Origin: Defluviitaleaceae bacterium
GTDB lineage: Bacteria > Bacillota > Clostridia > Lachnospirales > WQUN01
Reading direction: 5' to 3'
Length of the DNA stretch: 64,000 bases
NCBI GenBank assembly: GCA_009780585.1
Contig: WQZS01000009.1
Coordinates: 46,746-110,745 of the forward strand
Below, piece after piece: positions 37,418 to 47,045 of the stretch; the first letter of the stretch is position 1, and every line of letters starts with the position of its first letter. The translations under genes were made by a program, and so were the position numbers. The notes beneath the pieces are model-generated. The model was not told the origin of the DNA, searched no databases, and saw only the letters and a list, made by a program, of their open reading frames with translations.

Positions 37418-37446
37418 GGGCCGCCTCAAATAGGCGGCCTATTTTA
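37418..37446 (+). terminator. Terminator after sipL-like gene
   Basis: GGCCGCCT and AGGCGGCC form a perfect 8-bp stem with a five-base loop followed by TATTTTAT. Confidence 0.75.
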
Positions 37447-37596
37447 TATGGTATTACGCGGTTTGCCTTGCTCCCCCGATTTGCGGGAAGGTATAACCGT
37501 GTAAAATGATGACAGCATGAAATATTTGCCAATTATTTTGGCCTGTGTTAGACTGTGAGTAATGGTTCATTAATTCCATTCACAAAGGACATTCAC

Positions 37597-38067
37597 ATGA
37601 TTATCTATTACACCCGCACCCAAAAATCAAAAATCGCGGCGGAAGCCCTGCATGACATAACGGGGTTGCCGTTATATGCCCTTGATTCGGATATACACGA
37701 GGTTAAGGGCATCCGCTTCGCGTGGCGGGCGGTACGTTCGATCATAGGGTCGAAGGGTTACCCCGTCAAAAACATGCCCAAAGCCATCCCAAGCGAGGTT
37801 TACCTTTGCGGGCCGATATGGGTGGGCGAAATCGCCGGACCGCTTAAATATTTTATCAACCAAGCCGACCTGTCCGGTAAAAAGGTGCATATGCTGCTCA
37901 CGGGGATACAGCCCACGGAGCAAAACCGCGAAAGCGCGCGCAAGTGCCTGGGTAAAAGCGGATGCCAAATCGGTGAAATATATTTGATCGCCACGCAAAA
38001 GGAACTGCCCGAAAAGGAAGTCATAACCGAACACCTGCGCGAAATGATGGAAGAGGCGAACGCCTAA
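37597..38067 (+). CDS. Flavodoxin-like protein
   Basis: 156 residues from the ATG at 37597 (AAAGGA upstream). MIIYYTRTQKSKIAAEAL is the FMN phosphate loop region (T-x-T-x-K variant); EVYLCGPIWVGEIAGPLKYFI and the terminal HLREMMEEA complete the flavodoxin-like fold. A redox partner for the adjacent radical-SAM enzyme MtaB is plausible, since the genes are only three bases apart, but unproven. Confidence 0.8.
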   Translation: MIIYYTRTQKSKIAAEALHDITGLPLYALDSDIHEVKGIRFAWRAVRSIIGSKGYPVKNMPKAIPSEVYLCGPIWVGEIAGPLKYFINQADLSGKKVHMLLTGIQPTEQNRESARKCLGKSGCQIGEIYLIATQKELPEKEVITEHLREMMEEANA

Positions 38068-38070
38068 GGT

Positions 38071-39405
38071 ATGGCGGTGACCTTTTCCCTGCACACGCTG
38101 GGGTGCAAGGTGAACCAATGCGACGCCGACGCGCTGGCGGCGGTGCTGCGGGAAAACGGCTATATACATGCCCCGGACCGGATAAGTCCGCCAACCCCGC
38201 AGGGGGGACGCCGCCCCCCGACGGATATATATGTGATCAACACCTGCACCGTCACGAAGACCGTGGATAAAAAATCCTTGCAAGCCATACGGCGCGCACG
38301 TCGCGCGAACCCCGACGCCTTCATCGCGGTATGCGGGTGCATGGCGAAAAATGACGGGGCGGTTGGTTTAAGGAAATCCGGTTTTGTCGATTGCGTGTTC
38401 GATACCCGCAGGCCGCAGGATTTATTGGCGGCGTTGGGTGAACGGTTCGGAAACAGAAGGATTAAAGCAAATATTGGGGCGGATAACAAAGCGGAAATTG
38501 ATCTCGATGGAATCCACCGAAATTATGACCGCGGGAATTCCGCCCGCACCCGCGCTTTCCTAAAGGTGCAGGACGGATGCGACCGTTTCTGCGCGTACTG
38601 TATCGTGCCGTACGTACGCGGCGGGCTGAAGAGCGAACCGCCGAAGGAAATTTTGCGGCAAATCACGGCGTTGACGGGGCAAGGCGCGAAGGAAATCGTC
38701 CTGACGGGTATACAACTATCCTCCTATGGAAAAGATACAGGGGACGTGTCCCTGCCCGAATTGATCCGCGCGATAGCCGCGCACGAGCCGGAATTAAAAC
38801 GCTTACGGTTGTCCAGCTTGGACCCGTGGGCGATAAACGGGGACTTTTTGCAAGCCGTCGCGGCTACGCCCGTTTTATGTGACCATTTTCATCTTTCCTT
38901 ACAAAGCGGCTGTGACGCGACCTTGGCCCGGATGAACCGCGGATACACGGCCGCGGATTACGCAAAAACCGTTGACGCGTTGCGAAAGGTGCGCCCGCAA
39001 GCCGCTATAACCACCGACATGATCGTGGGCTTTCCCGGGGAAAGCGGGGCTGACTTCGCCGAATCGGTTTCCTTCGCTAAAACGATGGGCTTCGCCCGCA
39101 TCCATGTCTTCCCGTATTCGCCGCGCGAAGGGACGAAGGCCGCAAGGATGTCCGGCCAAGTTTCCCCCGCCGAAAAGGATATCCGCGGTAAAAGGATGCT
39201 CGCGGCAGCGGAGGAATTAAAGGAGCGATTCCTGGCCGCGCAAGTGGGTGCCGCGCGGGAGGTACTGTTCGAAACCCCCCGCCAAGGCCACACGCGCAAT
39301 TACTGTATGGTGCGCATCCCGGTGCCGACGCGCCCGAACACATTGGCAAACGTACATATTACCGGACACGATCGTGACGGTTTGAAAGGGGAACTTATAT
39401 GTTAA
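38071..39405 (+). CDS. mtaB: tRNA t6A37 methylthiotransferase MtaB
   Basis: 444 residues. Adds a methylthio group to t6A37. UPF0004 cysteines in [17 protein letters not shown] and VCGCMAK; radical-SAM motif [17 protein letters not shown]; the TRAM-like C-terminus ends [13 protein letters not shown]. After ENGYIHAPD there is a Pro/Gly/Arg-rich insert before YVINTCTV, encoded by two hairpins (38174-38219). It overlaps the IreB gene by seven bases. Confidence 0.93.
   Translation: MAVTFSLHTLGCKVNQCDADALAAVLRENGYIHAPDRISPPTPQGGRRPPTDIYVINTCTVTKTVDKKSLQAIRRARRANPDAFIAVCGCMAKNDGAVGLRKSGFVDCVFDTRRPQDLLAALGERFGNRRIKANIGADNKAEIDLDGIHRNYDRGNSARTRAFLKVQDGCDRFCAYCIVPYVRGGLKSEPPKEILRQITALTGQGAKEIVLTGIQLSSYGKDTGDVSLPELIRAIAAHEPELKRLRLSSLDPWAINGDFLQAVAATPVLCDHFHLSLQSGCDATLARMNRGYTAADYAKTVDALRKVRPQAAITTDMIVGFPGESGADFAESVSFAKTMGFARIHVFPYSPREGTKAARMSGQVSPAEKDIRGKRMLAAAEELKERFLAAQVGAAREVLFETPRQGHTRNYCMVRIPVPTRPNTLANVHITGHDRDGLKGELIC
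38171..38220. repeat. Hairpin pair inserted in frame in mtaB
   Basis: CGGAC/GTCCG (38174-38178 with 38186-38190) then GGGGGG/CCCCCC (38202-38207 with 38214-38219). Encodes residues not expected in MtaB. A CGGAC/GTCCG hairpin also lies beside elements A (51765-51781) and B (53835-53850), so a worn fragment of that family is possible. Confidence 0.35.
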
Positions 39406-39656
39406 ATTCCGACACCCAAAAATTCGGCGCGTACGAGCGCAACAACACACACGAAATCAAGAAGATACTGGAAACGGTATACCACGCCTTGGACGAAAAG
39501 GGTTACAATCCCTTGACGCAAATCATCGGGTACATCCTTTCGGGCGACCCTACATACATCACGAGCCACCAAAATGCCCGCGCGCTCATCGGCAGGCTGG
39601 AACGGGATGAATTGCTGGAGGAACTGGTACGCGATTACCTTCGCAGGGTCATGTGA
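39399..39656 (+). CDS. ireB: IreB family regulatory phosphoprotein
   Basis: 85 residues, [20 protein letters not shown] and [20 protein letters not shown]; the DUF965/IreB signature, including the Thr residues that the PASTA kinase phosphorylates in Enterococcus. It is normally next to ruvX and the alanyl-tRNA synthetase gene; here only ruvX follows. The stop overlaps ruvX by four bases. Confidence 0.92.
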   Translation: MLNSDTQKFGAYERNNTHEIKKILETVYHALDEKGYNPLTQIIGYILSGDPTYITSHQNARALIGRLERDELLEELVRDYLRRVM

Positions 39657-40354
39657 AACGCTTCCTGGGTCTTGACTACGGGGACGCCAACATCGGTGTC
39701 GCGGTAAGCTGCCCCCGCGGGATTGTCGCGACCGGCGCGGGTACGATCAAGCGCGGCGACCCCGCGGCTATGAAGCCCGTCATCGCACGCGTACGCGAAT
39801 TAATTGCGTTGTATGGAATTACGTGTGTGGTGCTGGGTTATCCGAGGCATATGGACGGCAACACTTCCGCGCGGTGCCTAAAAACCGAGGATTTCGCCGA
39901 AAGGTTAAGGCGTAATTTCAAGCGGCTGACCGTGGAATTTTGGGACGAGCGATTATCAACGCAAGCCGTAAAACCCTATTCGAAAAACGTCGATGAAATG
40001 GCGGCGGTATATATTCTGCAAGGATATTTGGACCATAAAAATAACGAGCAGTGGGAGGAATGTAAGATGGACGAGCAGGAGCAATTATTAATGGTGGACG
40101 AAAACGGCAACGAACAGCCCTTTGACATACTGGCCAGCAAGGAATCGGGCGGCGTCGTATACCTGTTGGCGGCGGAAGCCCCGCAAACGGAATCGGGTGA
40201 GGACGAAGCCGAAATCGTGCATTTCAAGTGCGTCGCCACAGAAGGGGAAGATATGATCTTTGAACTCGTGGAGGACGACCACGAGGACTTTGAATTGGTG
40301 ATGAACTTGTTTAAAGACGACTATGAGGCGTTGGATATTATTATTGAGGAGTAG
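39653..40354 (+). CDS. ruvX: RuvX (YqgF) fused in frame to a DUF1292 protein
   Basis: 233 residues. The first 133 are Ruv[52 protein letters not shown]; a Holliday-junction resolvase-like, RNase H fold used in rRNA maturation. The RuvX region is short between DERLS and the C-terminal helix. From 40067 follows a full DUF1292 protein ([21 protein letters not shown]... [13 protein letters not shown]), normally a separate gene just downstream of ruvX. No stop codon lies between them, yet a strong ribosome site remains before the inner ATG. Both the fusion and a separate DUF1292 product may be made. Confidence 0.88.
   Translation: MKRFLGLDYGDANIGVAVSCPRGIVATGAGTIKRGDPAAMKPVIARVRELIALYGITCVVLGYPRHMDGNTSARCLKTEDFAERLRRNFKRLTVEFWDERLSTQAVKPYSKNVDEMAAVYILQGYLDHKNNEQWEECKMDEQEQLLMVDENGNEQPFDILASKESGGVVYLLAAEAPQTESGEDEAEIVHFKCVATEGEDMIFELVEDDHEDFELVMNLFKDDYEALDIIIEE
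40053..40069 (+). promoter_or_regulatory. Internal ribosome site and start codon inside ruvX-DUF1292
   Basis: GGGAGGA lies eight bases upstream of an in-frame ATG at 40067. It would give a 95-residue stand-alone DUF1292 protein in addition to the fusion. Confidence 0.6.
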
Positions 40355-40359
40355 ACGAT

Positions 40360-42036
40360 TTGGCAACCAAAAAAAATAAACTGCGCGTTTTTGCCTTAGG
40401 GGGACTCGGCGAAATCGGCAAGAACATGACCGTATTGGAATACGGCAACGATTTGATTATCATCGACTGCGGCGTGGCGTTCCCGCAGGACGAAATGCTG
40501 GGCATCGACCTGGTGATCCCCGACTTTACCTACTTATTGCAGAACCACCACAAGATACGCGGGCTCTTCCTAACCCATGCCCACGAGGACCATATCGGCA
40601 GCGTCCCTTATTTCCTGCGGGAATTGAATACGACCATTTTCGGCACGCGCCTGACCCTCGGGCTGGTGGCGAACAAGTTAAAGGAACACGGGCTGGCTTC
40701 GCAGGCCGAAATGGTTTGCGTCAACCCCGGCGAGGAAGTGGGCGTCGGTTGTTTTAACGTGGAATTTATCCGCGCCACCCATTCGGTCGTAGATTCGGTA
40801 TGCATCGCCGTGGAGACGCCCGTGGGTACGGTCATCCATTCCGGTGACTTTAAGGTGGACTTCACCCCCATCCAAGGCGAACCCATGGACCTCCAGCGTT
40901 TCGCCGTGCTGGGCGACCGCGGCGTCCGCCTCTTTTTATGCGAAAGCACGAACGTACTGGCAAAGGGCTACACCATGAGCGAACGCACCGTAGGGCGCGT
41001 GTTCGAGCAGGTCTTCGAAGAATCGCCCCATCAGCGCATCATGGTCGCCATGTTTTCATCGAACATCGACCGCATCCAGCAGGTAATCAACTCCGCCGTG
41101 CGGCACAAGCGCAAGACCCTTTTCCTGGGGCGCAGTATGATTAACGCTGTCCGGACGGCTACGGAGTTAGGCTACCTCGACATCCCCAAGGGGCATGTCA
41201 TCGACGTTAACGAAGCCCGCAACTATACCCCGCCCCAGCTCTGCATCGTAACCACAGGTTCCCAAGGGGAGCAAATGGCGGCGCTGTCGCGTATGGCGGC
41301 CAATGACCACAGGCAAATCGTCGTGACCCCTTCGGATAAAATCATCATTTCCGCGTCCCCCATCCCGGGTAACGAAAAAATGATTTCCCGTGTAATCAAC
41401 GAATTGCTTAAGTTGGGCGCGGAGGTCATCTACGAAGGCATGATGGAGGTACACGTTTCCGGCCACGCCAAGGAAGAGGAACTCAAGCTCATGCACGCCC
41501 TCATCCGCCCCGAATACCTGATGCCCGTCCACGGCGAATACCGCCACTTGAAGCACCACAAGGATTTAGCCGTTTCCATGGGGATGCAAAAGGAAAACGT
41601 GTTTGTGATGGACATCGGACAGGTATTGGAACTCTCCGGCACCTCGGCGAAGATCAACGGCGTTGTCCCGTCCGGCCAACTTTTGGTGGACGGCTTGGGC
41701 GTGGGCGACGTGGGCAACGTGGTACTGCGCGACCGCAAGCACCTTTCCGAAGACGGGCTTATCATCGCCGCCGTAGGCATCACACTCGAAGACGGCTATT
41801 GCCGCCTTATCTCCGGACCCGACATCACTTCTCGCGGCTTCGTCTTCGTACGTGAAAACGACGACCTGATGCAAGGCGCAAGGACGATTGTTATGGAATC
41901 GCTATTAGAAATCGAACAAAAAAATACCGCGGATATGCAGTATATAAGAAACAAAATACGCGATGACCTGCGGGAATTTATTTGGCAGAGGACGAAGCGC
42001 AACCCGATGATTTTCCCGATATTGTTGGAGGTTTAA
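40360..42036 (+). CDS. rnj: Ribonuclease J
   Basis: 558 residues; metallo-beta-lactamase fold 5'-exo/endoribonuclease for mRNA and rRNA. The zinc motif THAHEDHIGSVPYF, HSVVDSVCIA, HSGDFKVD and VTTGSQGEQMAALSRMA (beta-CASP) are present, and HVSGHA and the C-terminal domain complete it. It starts with TTG at 40360, with GAGGAG upstream. Confidence 0.95.
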   Translation: MATKKNKLRVFALGGLGEIGKNMTVLEYGNDLIIIDCGVAFPQDEMLGIDLVIPDFTYLLQNHHKIRGLFLTHAHEDHIGSVPYFLRELNTTIFGTRLTLGLVANKLKEHGLASQAEMVCVNPGEEVGVGCFNVEFIRATHSVVDSVCIAVETPVGTVIHSGDFKVDFTPIQGEPMDLQRFAVLGDRGVRLFLCESTNVLAKGYTMSERTVGRVFEQVFEESPHQRIMVAMFSSNIDRIQQVINSAVRHKRKTLFLGRSMINAVRTATELGYLDIPKGHVIDVNEARNYTPPQLCIVTTGSQGEQMAALSRMAANDHRQIVVTPSDKIIISASPIPGNEKMISRVINELLKLGAEVIYEGMMEVHVSGHAKEEELKLMHALIRPEYLMPVHGEYRHLKHHKDLAVSMGMQKENVFVMDIGQVLELSGTSAKINGVVPSGQLLVDGLGVGDVGNVVLRDRKHLSEDGLIIAAVGITLEDGYCRLISGPDITSRGFVFVRENDDLMQGARTIVMESLLEIEQKNTADMQYIRNKIRDDLREFIWQRTKRNPMIFPILLEV

Positions 42037-42038
42037 AA

Positions 42039-42064
42039 CGGGTTTTCCCGCCTGTTTTTGTTTT
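42039..42064 (+). terminator. Possible terminator after RNase J
   Basis: CGGG/CCCG short stem with a TTTT loop followed by a T-rich tract; weak stem. Confidence 0.4.
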
Positions 42065-42272
42065 ACACCAAAACCGCTTTAAAATCTATCGGTAAAATTG
42101 ACCTTTGCACGGCGGTTATGTACCGCTCATTCCCCATTTTGCACGAATATCGCAACAATCCGCTTTCGGGGAAATAACGCAGCCATCTATCGTCATCGGG
42201 ATACCACGTTTCGCTTTCGGCGAATTTTTGAAATGTCTATATCCCGATTATGCCATAGGAGTGTGGCGGTTG

Positions 42273-42968
42273 TTACGATTGGGATTCTTGCAACGATACA
42301 ATGCTTAAAATAAGATTTGCTTCAGAAAAATCGTCGCCAAAAAATAAATCCGAAATTTCAATTTCATCGTTGCCAAGATAAGTAATGCTTCCGCTTGCCG
42401 TAAAGTGTAAATTATCTACAAAATCGTTGATATAATATTCTAAATAAAAAATTTCTTTATCAAAAATATCGCGGATAACTACTGTACGTCCGCTGTTTTC
42501 GTCAAAACCAAACAGCGCGACAAGCCTGTCTTTCAAAAAAAACGGATTGCTAAATTCTTCCGACAGAATACCTTTGCGTGGGCAAAAATAAATTTCCCAC
42601 CATGCGTATGTTCCCGCGCCTGTTCTGTACCGTAAAAGGTTGTCACCTACAAAATCAAACCCGCCGCGCCCCCAGCAGTCCCAATTCCAAATAGTTTCGC
42701 CGGAATTATCAATAATTTCAAAGCGCAAATCCATTTTGCTTTCGCTTAGTTGTAAAATACGAAAATTTTCTCCGCTTTCAATTATGCCGAAAAAATTATC
42801 TTCTTCCTCGTTAGAAGTTTCGGCTAGCGGTGATTCATTCGGTAATACTTTATGTATGGGTATTTCTTCATATTCGTACATATTTTTTTGTGTTTGTTTT
42901 CCCGTTCTACATGAAACAAGGGAGAGTAAAATAACAATCACAAAAAATTGCAAAATTAATTTTCGCAT
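42273..42968 (-). CDS. Putative lipoprotein, unknown function
   Basis: 231 residues. Signal peptide MRKLILQFFVIVILLSLVSC with a lipobox cysteine, then a charged linker and a beta-rich domain (FRILQLSESKMDLRFEIID, WWEIYFCPRKGI, GRTVVIRDIFDKEIFYLEY). No family recognised. Base use is AT-rich compared with both neighbours. GGGGGAG precedes the ATG. It may be a beta-propeller-like or lipocalin-like surface protein, but this is a guess. Confidence 0.6.
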   Translation of the reverse strand: MRKLILQFFVIVILLSLVSCRTGKQTQKNMYEYEEIPIHKVLPNESPLAETSNEEEDNFFGIIESGENFRILQLSESKMDLRFEIIDNSGETIWNWDCWGRGGFDFVGDNLLRYRTGAGTYAWWEIYFCPRKGILSEEFSNPFFLKDRLVALFGFDENSGRTVVIRDIFDKEIFYLEYYINDFVDNLHFTASGSITYLGNDEIEISDLFFGDDFSEANLILSIVSLQESQS

Positions 42969-43064
42969 AATTTCTCCCCCAGTTTCAAAAATATTTTACA
43001 TTTTCTATTATAACTAATCTTATCCCAAAAATTCAATTTCAAAAACGAAATATATTATCGATTG

Positions 43065-43175
43065 CTATTTTTTCGTTTCCCAGTCAACAACCTCACTCGG
43101 TTTCGGCTGTGAAACAAGCAAGGCGGCGTATAACTTTAAATCTTCTTTGTACCCCTCGAATGTTTCAAGCGCCAT
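43065..43175 (-). pseudogene. Short reading frame, possible gene remnant
   Basis: 36 codons from ATG 43175 reading MALETFEGYKEDLKLYAALL and ending EVVDWETKK. It has no ribosome site, and a stop codon lies five codons upstream, so it looks like the 3' end of a lost gene. The family is not recognised. It lies in the AT-rich island beside the DUF4143 ATPase gene. Confidence 0.3.
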
Positions 43176-43305
43176 TTCAATATCGGGTTATTGTTATACA
43201 CAAACCGTGGTGTTAAAGGATGTATATAAAAATTTAGTTGTTAAAATCGTAATTTCTGACTATAATAATATTATATTTTATATTAGTCATAAAAGGAGTT
43301 TTGTA

Positions 43306-44559
43306 ATGTATATTAAACGAGCAATCGAAGACACGGTACTAAAAATTTCAAAGACATTCCCCGTATTGTTGGTAACCGGACCCCGCCAAGTGGGGAAGAC
43401 CACGCTTCTTAAGCGGCTTGCGCTTGATTCGCGGAAGTATGTAACCCTTGATGACCCGGACGTGCGCTCCATGGCGCAAAAAGACCCCGCGCTTTTTATC
43501 CAACGTTATGCGTCTCCTGTATTGATTGACGAAATCCAGTATGCCCCGCAAGTTTTGCCTTATATAAAGATGGACGTGGATGCCTCCGGCAAAAAGGGTG
43601 ATTATTGGCTGACGGGTTCGCAAGCCTTTCACATGATGAAAAATGTCAGCGAATCCTTGGCGGGGCGGGTGGGTATCGTTAACCTCCTTGGGCTCTCGGC
43701 AAGCGAAATTGCCGGAATACCCTCGGAACCGTTTACAACAACCCCGGAACGACTATTATCGCGAATAACCGTCACCCCCAAAAAAGGGCTCAATGAAATT
43801 TATGAAAACATCTTTCGCGGCGTATTCCCCGCGCTTTACAACGAAAATGCACCTGACTTGGCGGATTTTTACCGCTCCTACATCGACACCTATTTGCGTA
43901 GGGATATTAAGGATTTATCCCAAGTAGGCGATGAAACGGCGTTCTATAATTTTATGACCATTGTCGCCGCACGAACCGCTAAACCGATTGTATATGATGA
44001 AATCGCCAAAGATGCGGGGATTAGCCCGCCTACGGCAAAAAGTTGGCTATCGATTTTAGTATCATCCGGGCTTGTGGCACTCGTCAGACCCTACCATAAC
44101 AACGTGTTAAAACGCGCTACAAAAATGCCGTTGATGCACTTTTTAGACACGGGACTTTGCGCTTATCTGTTAAAATGGGGCAACGCCGAAATATTGGAAC
44201 GCGGAGCCATGTCCGGCGCGTTCTTTGAAAGCTGGGTATTTTCTGAAATTTACAAGAGTTATATAAACGCCGGAAAAGAACCGCCGCTGTATTGCTACCG
44301 CGACAAGGAAAAGCGCGAAATCGATATCCTGCTTTACGAAAACGGAACGCTTTGTCCCATCGAAATAAAAAAAGCGGCTTCCTCCGGTATGGATGCGGTG
44401 AGGCATTTTAAGGTATTAAACCCCGTAACCGAACCGGAACGTTTCGGTGAACTTGAACAATACAAAATTGAAATCGGCACAGGCGCGGTAATATGTATGG
44501 CAAATGACTTGCTGCCCGTTGATAAAAAGAATTGGATTGTTCCGGCATGGATGGTTTGA
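43306..44559 (+). CDS. AAA_14/DUF4143 ATPase
   Basis: 417 residues from the ATG at 43306 (AAAGGAG upstream). Walker A VTGPRQVGKTTLLKRLA, Walker B VLIDEIQYAP, and WLTGSQAFHMMKNVSESLAGR are the DUF4143 ATPase hallmarks. The C-terminal half holds a winged helix (YDEIAKDAGISPPTAKSWLS) and a PD-(D/E)xK-like region (EIDILLYENGTLCPIEIKKAA). The family is abundant in gut bacteria and linked to mobile or defence roles only by inference. Isolated gene in an AT-rich insert. Confidence 0.88.
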   Translation: MYIKRAIEDTVLKISKTFPVLLVTGPRQVGKTTLLKRLALDSRKYVTLDDPDVRSMAQKDPALFIQRYASPVLIDEIQYAPQVLPYIKMDVDASGKKGDYWLTGSQAFHMMKNVSESLAGRVGIVNLLGLSASEIAGIPSEPFTTTPERLLSRITVTPKKGLNEIYENIFRGVFPALYNENAPDLADFYRSYIDTYLRRDIKDLSQVGDETAFYNFMTIVAARTAKPIVYDEIAKDAGISPPTAKSWLSILVSSGLVALVRPYHNNVLKRATKMPLMHFLDTGLCAYLLKWGNAEILERGAMSGAFFESWVFSEIYKSYINAGKEPPLYCYRDKEKREIDILLYENGTLCPIEIKKAASSGMDAVRHFKVLNPVTEPERFGELEQYKIEIGTGAVICMANDLLPVDKKNWIVPAWMV

Positions 44560-44570
44560 CCAAAAAGCAC

Positions 44571-46160
44571 TTATCCCATCAACCACCGCACTGCTTTCTT
44601 CGGCAGCGGCAGCATAGCGATATCGCTTGAGTTAAGCCCGCGCATCAGCATCATCATCACTACGTAAATGACCACGCCCAGTATAAGGGTCAGTACGGTC
44701 GCTAGTGCGTTGGGTATAATCACGGCTAACCCGCGGTAAAGGCCCCAGCAGGACAAGCCCATGACAATCGAAGAACCGAGCGGTTTAATCAATGCCTCGT
44801 CGAAACGGGGCATTAATTGCGTGGATTTATAGAGGAAGAAGAGATTCATGCCGCTTGCCACCAGGTAACAAGCGATTGTGCTGATGATCGCGCCCATGAT
44901 GTTGATGCCCGGTACGGCCATTAGGAAATAATTAACGGGTATTTTGACCAGCAAGGCGAAGAAAGCCGCGACCAAGGGCATGGTCACTTTACCCACGCCT
45001 TGCAACGAACCGGTGAGGATTTGGTTAACAGCCATAAATACGACGATAACCGCGCCCCAGCGGAGCAAAACGCCGCCCTCGGGGAAGGAGGGGAAGAGGA
45101 GGGCCAGGATGGGATCAGCCAGGACAGCCATCCCCACGGCGGAAGGGATTGAAATAAGCATAGCCAAACGTAGAGCCGTATTGATGTGGCTGCCGACGCC
45201 TTTTTTATCGTTAAGCGAATTGGCGGAGGAGATTTCGGGGATGACCGCGGTCGAAATCGCGATAGCCATGGCTACGGGCAAGCCGGACAGCAGTAGGAAC
45301 TTCCCGCCGAACTGTCCGACTAATATGCTGATTTCTTCGAAGGAGAACGCGCCCGACGCGGCGATCCGCGCGTTAGCCATCCCTTGGTCGATCGGTGTAC
45401 CCAGGGCATACAGCCCCGTACCCGCGATAATCGGCAAGGCCGTTAACAGAATGATTTTCAATTGCCCGCGTTCGTTTTCAAAGGGCGGGTTCAGGTCCTT
45501 AAATATCCGCTTCTTAAAGTCGCGCTGCACCAGCGAATACAGGAAGATTAAAACGAGCAGACCCGCCAAAGCGCCGATCCCCGTACCTGCCGCCGCGCCC
45601 GCCACCGAGCGGTGCAAACGCCCCGCTTCGAAGAATATATATGCCAGCAGTATCGAAAACCCCGCGTTGAAGAATTGCTCCGCCGTTTGCGACAGCACGA
45701 CGGGCATGGATGTCTTCATACCCAGGAAATACCCGCGGAAGGTACCGATCGCGCCCAATATTCCCAGCGTGGGTGCCAGCGCCCGTATCGCGTAGAAGGT
45801 TTGGGGCGAATTAAGCAGATCGGATATCCACCGCGCGCCGAACCACATGATAATACCCATCGCCACGCCCAAAATGGTGGCAAACGTCATGGTCGTTTTA
45901 AATACGTTGTGGGCGTTTCGGTATTGGCCCAAAGCGACGCGTTCGCTCACCAGCTTGGAAACCACCGTAGGCAGCGCGCCTGCGACGATAATCAGCATAA
46001 CGGCGTATACGTGGTGGCTGGTGGTGTACCAAGCGTTCCCTTCGTCGCCGATCTTGCTCGTCAAGGGCAAGCGGTAGGCAAAGCCCAGCAGCCTCCCAAT
46101 GAAATAGGAGACGCCCAATAAAGCGGCTTGCTTAACGAAAGGGTTCGCGGCGGGCTTCAT
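44571..46160 (-). CDS. MATE/MVF-type polysaccharide flippase (SpoVB/MurJ-like)
   Basis: 529 residues, about 14 membrane segments. FVKQAALLGVSYFIGRLLGF and YTTSHHVYAVMLIIVAGALP are the conserved start of the SpoVB/MurJ oligosaccharidyl-lipid flippase group. It would move lipid II or another lipid-linked sugar across the membrane; which one cannot be told. The start at 46160 immediately follows the nagB stop, with GGGAG twelve bases upstream. Confidence 0.85.
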   Translation of the reverse strand: MKPAANPFVKQAALLGVSYFIGRLLGFAYRLPLTSKIGDEGNAWYTTSHHVYAVMLIIVAGALPTVVSKLVSERVALGQYRNAHNVFKTTMTFATILGVAMGIIMWFGARWISDLLNSPQTFYAIRALAPTLGILGAIGTFRGYFLGMKTSMPVVLSQTAEQFFNAGFSILLAYIFFEAGRLHRSVAGAAAGTGIGALAGLLVLIFLYSLVQRDFKKRIFKDLNPPFENERGQLKIILLTALPIIAGTGLYALGTPIDQGMANARIAASGAFSFEEISILVGQFGGKFLLLSGLPVAMAIAISTAVIPEISSANSLNDKKGVGSHINTALRLAMLISIPSAVGMAVLADPILALLFPSFPEGGVLLRWGAVIVVFMAVNQILTGSLQGVGKVTMPLVAAFFALLVKIPVNYFLMAVPGINIMGAIISTIACYLVASGMNLFFLYKSTQLMPRFDEALIKPLGSSIVMGLSCWGLYRGLAVIIPNALATVLTLILGVVIYVVMMMLMRGLNSSDIAMLPLPKKAVRWLMG

Positions 46161-46161
46161 G

Positions 46162-46962
46162 TTAGAGGGGGGCTCCCGCCGCGTTAAAAGCCGTCGCGCT
46201 GAAGGCCATTGCACCGAAGGCCATTGCGCCGAAGGCCGCCGCGCTGAAAGCGGTTTTATCCGCCACGACGGTCACGCAGGGGTGCAATTGCAAAATGGAA
46301 GCGGGTACCCGCGGTGTGATCGGCCCGGTTAACGCTTGCGCGAGGATTTGCGCTTTTCCTTCACCGCTTGCCAAAAGTAAAATACGCTTCGCCATCATGA
46401 TGGCGTGCAAGCCCATGGTAAGCGCGTGGCGCGGCACCTGCGAAGCGTCCTCGAAAAAGCGGGCGTTGGCTTCGATCGTGGCTTGCGCCAACGGCACATG
46501 GCTCGCTTGGCACGCAAAGGTATCCGACGGCTCGTTAAAACCGATGTGGCCGTTGTTGCCGATGCCCAGGATTTGCATGGCCACTTCGCCCGCGGAAGCG
46601 AGCTTCCGCTCGTAGGCAACACATTCGGCCGCGGGGTCGGCCGCGGTGCCGTCGGGCAGGTTCGTCTTCGTAATCCCAAGCGGGCCGAAAACGCGTTCCT
46701 TCATATAATACGCGTAGCTCTGCGGATCGCTCGGCTTAATCGGATGGTATTCGTCCAGGTTAAAGGTCGTGATGTCGGAAAAGTCCGCGCCGTTTTCGCG
46801 CAGCTTCGCAAGCTCCCTGTACATCCCCTCGGGTGTGGAACCCGTGGCGAAGCCGTATACCGCCGTGGGCTTTTCCTTGACGGCTTCTGCGAAAATCGCG
46901 GCGGCCCTTACGCTCATGGCCGTGTAATCGGCTTCCGCGTATAATGTAATATTACGCAGCAT
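46162..46962 (-). CDS. nagB: Glucosamine-6-phosphate deaminase with repetitive C-terminal tail
   Basis: 266 residues. Converts GlcN6P to Fru6P and ammonia. ATGSTPEGMYREL, TFNLDEYHPIKPSDPQSYAY, GIGNNGHIGFNEPSD and ALTMGLHAIM are the family motifs. The last 25 residues (AAFGAMAFGAMAFSATAF...) are an Ala/Phe repeat of about five-residue units not found in typical NagB. It lies upstream of the flippase with an almost direct junction. Confidence 0.93.
   Translation of the reverse strand: MLRNITLYAEADYTAMSVRAAAIFAEAVKEKPTAVYGFATGSTPEGMYRELAKLRENGADFSDITTFNLDEYHPIKPSDPQSYAYYMKERVFGPLGITKTNLPDGTAADPAAECVAYERKLASAGEVAMQILGIGNNGHIGFNEPSDTFACQASHVPLAQATIEANARFFEDASQVPRHALTMGLHAIMMAKRILLLASGEGKAQILAQALTGPITPRVPASILQLHPCVTVVADKTAFSAAAFGAMAFGAMAFSATAFNAAGAPL
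46165..46250. repeat. About 15-bp repeats at the 3' end of nagB
   Basis: Units resembling GAAGGCCATTGC(A/G)CC occur four to five times in a row and encode AMAFG-type repeats. In frame, so the tail length could vary without breaking the enzyme. Confidence 0.6.
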
Positions 46963-47045
46963 ATATCTCCCCGCTCCTTATGATAAACGGGCGTCAGCCC
47001 GCTTTTTGTACCATATGCAGCTCTTGTGCGTTTAAGTACACCGCG

